Below, in pieces: positions 23,238-25,880 of a stretch of 25,880 nucleotides of DNA. A program made the translations under genes and the position numbers. The stretch lies in NCBI GenBank assembly GCA_016742125.1, contig JACVCM010000039.1, forward strand, positions 1 to 25,880. Reading direction: 5' to 3'. Numbering within the stretch: the first letter of the stretch is position 1; each line of letters begins with the position of its first letter. The notes beneath the pieces are model-generated. The model saw nothing but the letters and a program-made list of their open reading frames with translations. It did no database searches and was not told where the DNA came from. The DNA is from Sphingomonadaceae bacterium. Its GTDB lineage: Bacteria > Pseudomonadota > Alphaproteobacteria > Sphingomonadales > Sphingomonadaceae.

Positions 23238-24347
23238 TCAAGCTGCCCTGACGCGGGTAAAGGCCTCCTCATATTTCGGCTGAAGTTCGGGGTTGAACTT
23301 CGCATATTCGCATTTCGCAAGGACATCTGCAGGCGGGAAGATGACCGGATTATTCTTGTAATCATCGGGCATCAACGCCTTCGCTGCATCATTTGGCGTG
23401 GGATAGAGGATAGTCTCGGTAATTTTCTTCCCCGCCTCGGCGTCAAGCAGATAGTTTATGAAGGCGTGGGCATTCTTGGGATGTGGAGCGCCCTTGGGGA
23501 TACAGAGATTGTCGGAGTTGAGCTGGCTGCCCTCCTTTGGAATAACAAAGCCGATATCTGGATCTTCGACCATTGCCTGCGCAATGTCCCCATTATATTC
23601 GAGCACAACATCGACCTCGCCTTTGAGCAACAGGTCCTGTCCATTATCTTCGTGGAAGGATTTGATGTTCGGCTTTTGCTTGATCATCATGGCCTCGATC
23701 GCCTTGATGTCGGCGTCGGTCAGCCCATTGACCGATTTGCCCATATATTTGCCATAGAGCCGGAACATGTCGCCAGCTTCGGACAGGACAGCGATGCGGC
23801 CTTTATACTGGTCTGAGTCGAACAGCACTTTCCAGCTATCGGGAACGCCCTGCACCTTCGATTTGCGGTAGCCGATACCTAACACCAGCCAAGTATATGG
23901 CATCGAATATTTGCGCGCCGGGTCATAAGGCACATCCTGATATTCCTTGGCGACATTTTTGAAGTTGGGAATTTGGGCCTTGTCGAGCTCGACCAGCATA
24001 TCGGCAGCCGCCATGCGTTCGACAAAGTCGTTCGACGGCACGATCACGTCATAGCCCTGATTGCCCGCGCGCAATTTGGCGAACAGTTCGTCATTGCTGG
24101 CAAATAGCGTCATGTTCACATCGACGCCTGCGCTATCCTTATAATCTTCCAGCGTGGTTTCGCCGATATAGGTGTCCCAGTTGTAGAAATTCAGCTTCGC
24201 TTCTTCGCCGTTGGCCAGTTTGGCAGCTTCTTTTTCCCCGCAACCGGCGAGCGCACCGGTCAATGTGAAGCCTACCGCCGCCACGCCCATTCCCTTGAGC
24301 ATTGCGCGGCGGTTGCTGCCTGCGTGCAAAAATGTCTTGAAGTCCAT
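23238..24347 (-). CDS. potF: Polyamine-binding protein of the ABC transporter, predicted Tat lipoprotein
   Basis: A 369-residue PotF/PotD-family substrate-binding protein. The N terminus has a twin-arginine motif SNRRAMLKG (R13, R14), a hydrophobic run and lipobox LAGC (C36), so it is predicted to be exported folded by Tat and lipid-anchored; classical PotF is a soluble Sec substrate. Family features are NFYNWDTYIGETTLEDYK, GYDVIVPSNDFVERM, YNGDIAQAM with a retained Asp, and ETILYPTPNDAAKAL, the last closer to PotD. Putrescine versus spermidine cannot be settled by eye. ATG 24347 has GGGAG 7 bases upstream; an open extension to 24401 lacks such a site. It heads the operon. Confidence 0.92.
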   Translation of the reverse strand: MDFKTFLHAGSNRRAMLKGMGVAAVGFTLTGALAGCGEKEAAKLANGEEAKLNFYNWDTYIGETTLEDYKDSAGVDVNMTLFASNDELFAKLRAGNQGYDVIVPSNDFVERMAAADMLVELDKAQIPNFKNVAKEYQDVPYDPARKYSMPYTWLVLGIGYRKSKVQGVPDSWKVLFDSDQYKGRIAVLSEAGDMFRLYGKYMGKSVNGLTDADIKAIEAMMIKQKPNIKSFHEDNGQDLLLKGEVDVVLEYNGDIAQAMVEDPDIGFVIPKEGSQLNSDNLCIPKGAPHPKNAHAFINYLLDAEAGKKITETILYPTPNDAAKALMPDDYKNNPVIFPPADVLAKCEYAKFNPELQPKYEEAFTRVRAA

Positions 24348-24487
24348 GTTTTTTCTCCCGGCTAACCCTGGTTCCCTAAGGAGTATGCTGGACCAAATCA
24401 CGAGCTTAGAAAAGCCCCTTTTTTCCGACTTTTGGGGCGTAATTTAATTGCTGCCCATCGCAATTATTGTGCGGTGCAGCATGGCGG

Positions 24488-25687
24488 TCAGGCCGAGGGT
24501 TCTGCCTCTGCATCTACCGCCGCCTGCACTGCTTTGTAGAAAGCTTCGCGTTGCTGTCCGACCGTGTCGGCATCGGTTGCTTTCGGCCAGTTGCTGTTTG
24601 ACGCAATCACCAGACGGCGCTTCGGATCGATGAAAATGCCCTGCCCGAAAATACCCTGTGCAGCATAGCTGCCATCGTCATAAGTCCACCATTGGAAACC
24701 GTAGCCTTTACCAACCACGCCGATATCCGCCTGCTTGGTGGTGGCTGGTGTCATCCAGTCATCGGGCAGCATCGGTTTCCCATCGATCATCGCCCCGCCG
24801 AGCATGAACAAGCCAAAGCGGGCATAGTCCCGGGTCGAAGCCTGTATGCAGCAACCGCTGATTTCATGCCCGGTCGAGCCAAGCAACCAACTGCCATCCT
24901 GCTCCATCCCGAACGGCGCCCAGATTTTCTCCGACAGATATGCGGCAAGAGTCTTCTTCGTCGCCGAACTTACCAGCACGCCGAGCAAATTGGTCTCTCC
25001 GGTCTTATATACCCATTTGGTACCTGCTGGAGCTTCACGCGGCAATTTGCGCATATAGCTGACGGTGACATCCATGCCGTCTTCCGCCTTATGCTGGTTG
25101 AACAGGGCTACATCCGATTTGGGATCGGCATAATCCTCATTCCATTTCACGCCAGAGGTCATCGTCAAGAGCTGACGGATGGTCACGTCGTCATAGGCCG
25201 AACCTTTCAGATCGGGGATATAGGACGACACCTTGTCCTCGATGCTCTTGATATAGCCGTCCTTGATCGCGGCACCAACCAGCGTTGAGGTGAAGGATTT
25301 AGCGACGGAGAAACTCGTCCACTTGCCGTCGCCACTGAAATCGAGACCGTATTTCTCGAGCCGGATTTTACCGTCCTGCACAATGACCAGTCCGGCAGTG
25401 CGTTGCGCTTTCATATAAGCGTCTACATCGGTGCCGATCGCAATGGGATCGCCCTTAGGCAGAGGATAGACATCGTCACCCGCTTCGATGATATTTGCCT
25501 TGGCGAGAATGGGAATGCGGTCCATCGTCCGGAAGGCCGCATCGCGCTGAGGGATGGACCAGAATAGCACATTGGTGTCGGTGGGCAGGTTCGATACAAG
25601 AGCCTTCATGTCCCGGTCGGCGGTCGCCCACACAATGCCGAGTGCCGCTGCAATCGACAGCAAGATCCCTACGATCCATTTCAACAT
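24488..25687 (-). CDS. NylB/beta-lactamase-family serine hydrolase
   Basis: A 399-residue serine hydrolase of the class C beta-lactamase/esterase fold, with an N-terminal membrane segment (about 3-22), so it is anchored or exported. The nucleophile motif is SVAK (S127-K130) in SFSVAKSFTSTLVGAAIKDG. Next come VTIRQLLTMTSGVKWNEDY, which resembles 6-aminohexanoate-dimer hydrolase (NylB) and related esterases, YKTGETN in the second-motif position, and GYGFQWWTYDDGSYAAQGIFGQ near the C terminus. True beta-lactamase activity is not implied. The substrate could be an ester or a linear amide. It lies upstream of potF on the same strand, with 140 bases between its stop and the potF start. Confidence 0.88.
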   Translation of the reverse strand: MLKWIVGILLSIAAALGIVWATADRDMKALVSNLPTDTNVLFWSIPQRDAAFRTMDRIPILAKANIIEAGDDVYPLPKGDPIAIGTDVDAYMKAQRTAGLVIVQDGKIRLEKYGLDFSGDGKWTSFSVAKSFTSTLVGAAIKDGYIKSIEDKVSSYIPDLKGSAYDDVTIRQLLTMTSGVKWNEDYADPKSDVALFNQHKAEDGMDVTVSYMRKLPREAPAGTKWVYKTGETNLLGVLVSSATKKTLAAYLSEKIWAPFGMEQDGSWLLGSTGHEISGCCIQASTRDYARFGLFMLGGAMIDGKPMLPDDWMTPATTKQADIGVVGKGYGFQWWTYDDGSYAAQGIFGQGIFIDPKRRLVIASNSNWPKATDADTVGQQREAFYKAVQAAVDAEAEPSA

Positions 25688-25730
25688 TTCTCACTCCCCC
25701 CTTTTGCGACTGCCTATTTTTTTAAGAGCG

Positions 25731-25880
25731 TCACCTGCGCGACGTTGATGCCGCTCCCCCGAAACCCGCCTCCGCAATCCACCCGATATAGGCACCCAGA
25801 CGAAACGATGCTTTGGTCAAACCCCATTGTCGCCCGGCGTCCCTTACCGACCGCGTCAACCCGTACCAGCCCCACATCCA
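25731..25880 (-). CDS. Possible C-terminal end of a truncated gene
   Basis: The minus strand is open from the window edge for 49 codons to a TGA at 25733-25731, giving a Gly/Trp-rich basic end that includes GLTRSVRDAGRQWGLTKASF. I do not recognise a family. Third-position GC is fairly high, which fits coding, but the stretch is short and cut by the window, so the call is tentative. Confidence 0.35.
   Translation of the reverse strand, partial: WMWGWYGLTRSVRDAGRQWGLTKASFRLGAYIGWIAEAGFGGAASTSRR

Overview
The window looks like ordinary chromosomal sequence from an alphaproteobacterium, most likely a sphingomonad (Sphingomonadales). The reasons are moderate-to-high GC, the separate cytochrome b and cytochrome c1 genes, the S4 protein/FdxA/SUV3-like helicase cluster typical of alphaproteobacteria, and short palindromic repeats of the GTCGCYCCAGCG...GCTGG type that I associate with sphingomonad intergenic regions. 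I see no phage, transposon, plasmid or CRISPR element. The genus cannot be fixed from the sequence alone.

Layout. 1-1975: the 3' part of cytochrome b and all of cytochrome c1 (bc1 complex), a strong terminator, then tRNA-Gly(TCC). 2120-4962: an exported EF-hand protein, a terminator, then an OmpR-type response regulator and its histidine kinase overlapping by 4 bases. 5156-6337 (minus): a membrane-anchored SleB-type cell wall hydrolase. 6556-10704 (plus): a tight six-gene run trmL-hemF-GNAT-lipB-lipoprotein-OYE oxidoreductase, with three stop/start overlaps. 10731-15389 (minus): an FAD reductase, a large helicase broken by one in-frame amber codon, an S4 RNA-binding protein and ferredoxin fdxA. 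15497-17702 (plus): isovaleryl-CoA dehydrogenase, a small membrane protein and a PuuD/SpuA-type glutamine amidotransferase, all overlapping by 4 bases. 17923-19299 (plus): a SpuC-type polyamine aminotransferase flanked by two copies of a repeat of about 38 bp. 19457-20248 (plus): an exported protein with one good and one degenerate FKBP domain. 20252-24347 (minus): a PotFHIG-type polyamine ABC transporter. 24488-25687 (minus): a NylB/beta-lactamase-like serine hydrolase. 25731-25880 (minus): the possible C-terminal end of another gene.

How it fits together. The region 16968-24347 reads as a polyamine uptake and catabolism locus. A periplasmic binding lipoprotein and ABC importer bring in putrescine or spermidine, a class III aminotransferase deaminates it, and a gamma-glutamyl hydrolase of the PuuD/SpuA family is present. 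The glutamyl-polyamine synthetase (SpuB/PuuA) that would make the hydrolase's substrate is not in the window. The rest is housekeeping: respiration, haem and lipoate synthesis, tRNA modification, leucine catabolism and envelope functions.

I do not see a clearly new biological system. The items most worth a second look are the amber codon lying exactly between the two RecA domains of the helicase, the rearranged spu/pot locus with REP-like hairpins (one between the binding-protein and permease genes), the predicted Tat-lipoprotein PotF, the two-domain FKBP with a decayed second domain, and the EF-hand gene beside a two-component system.
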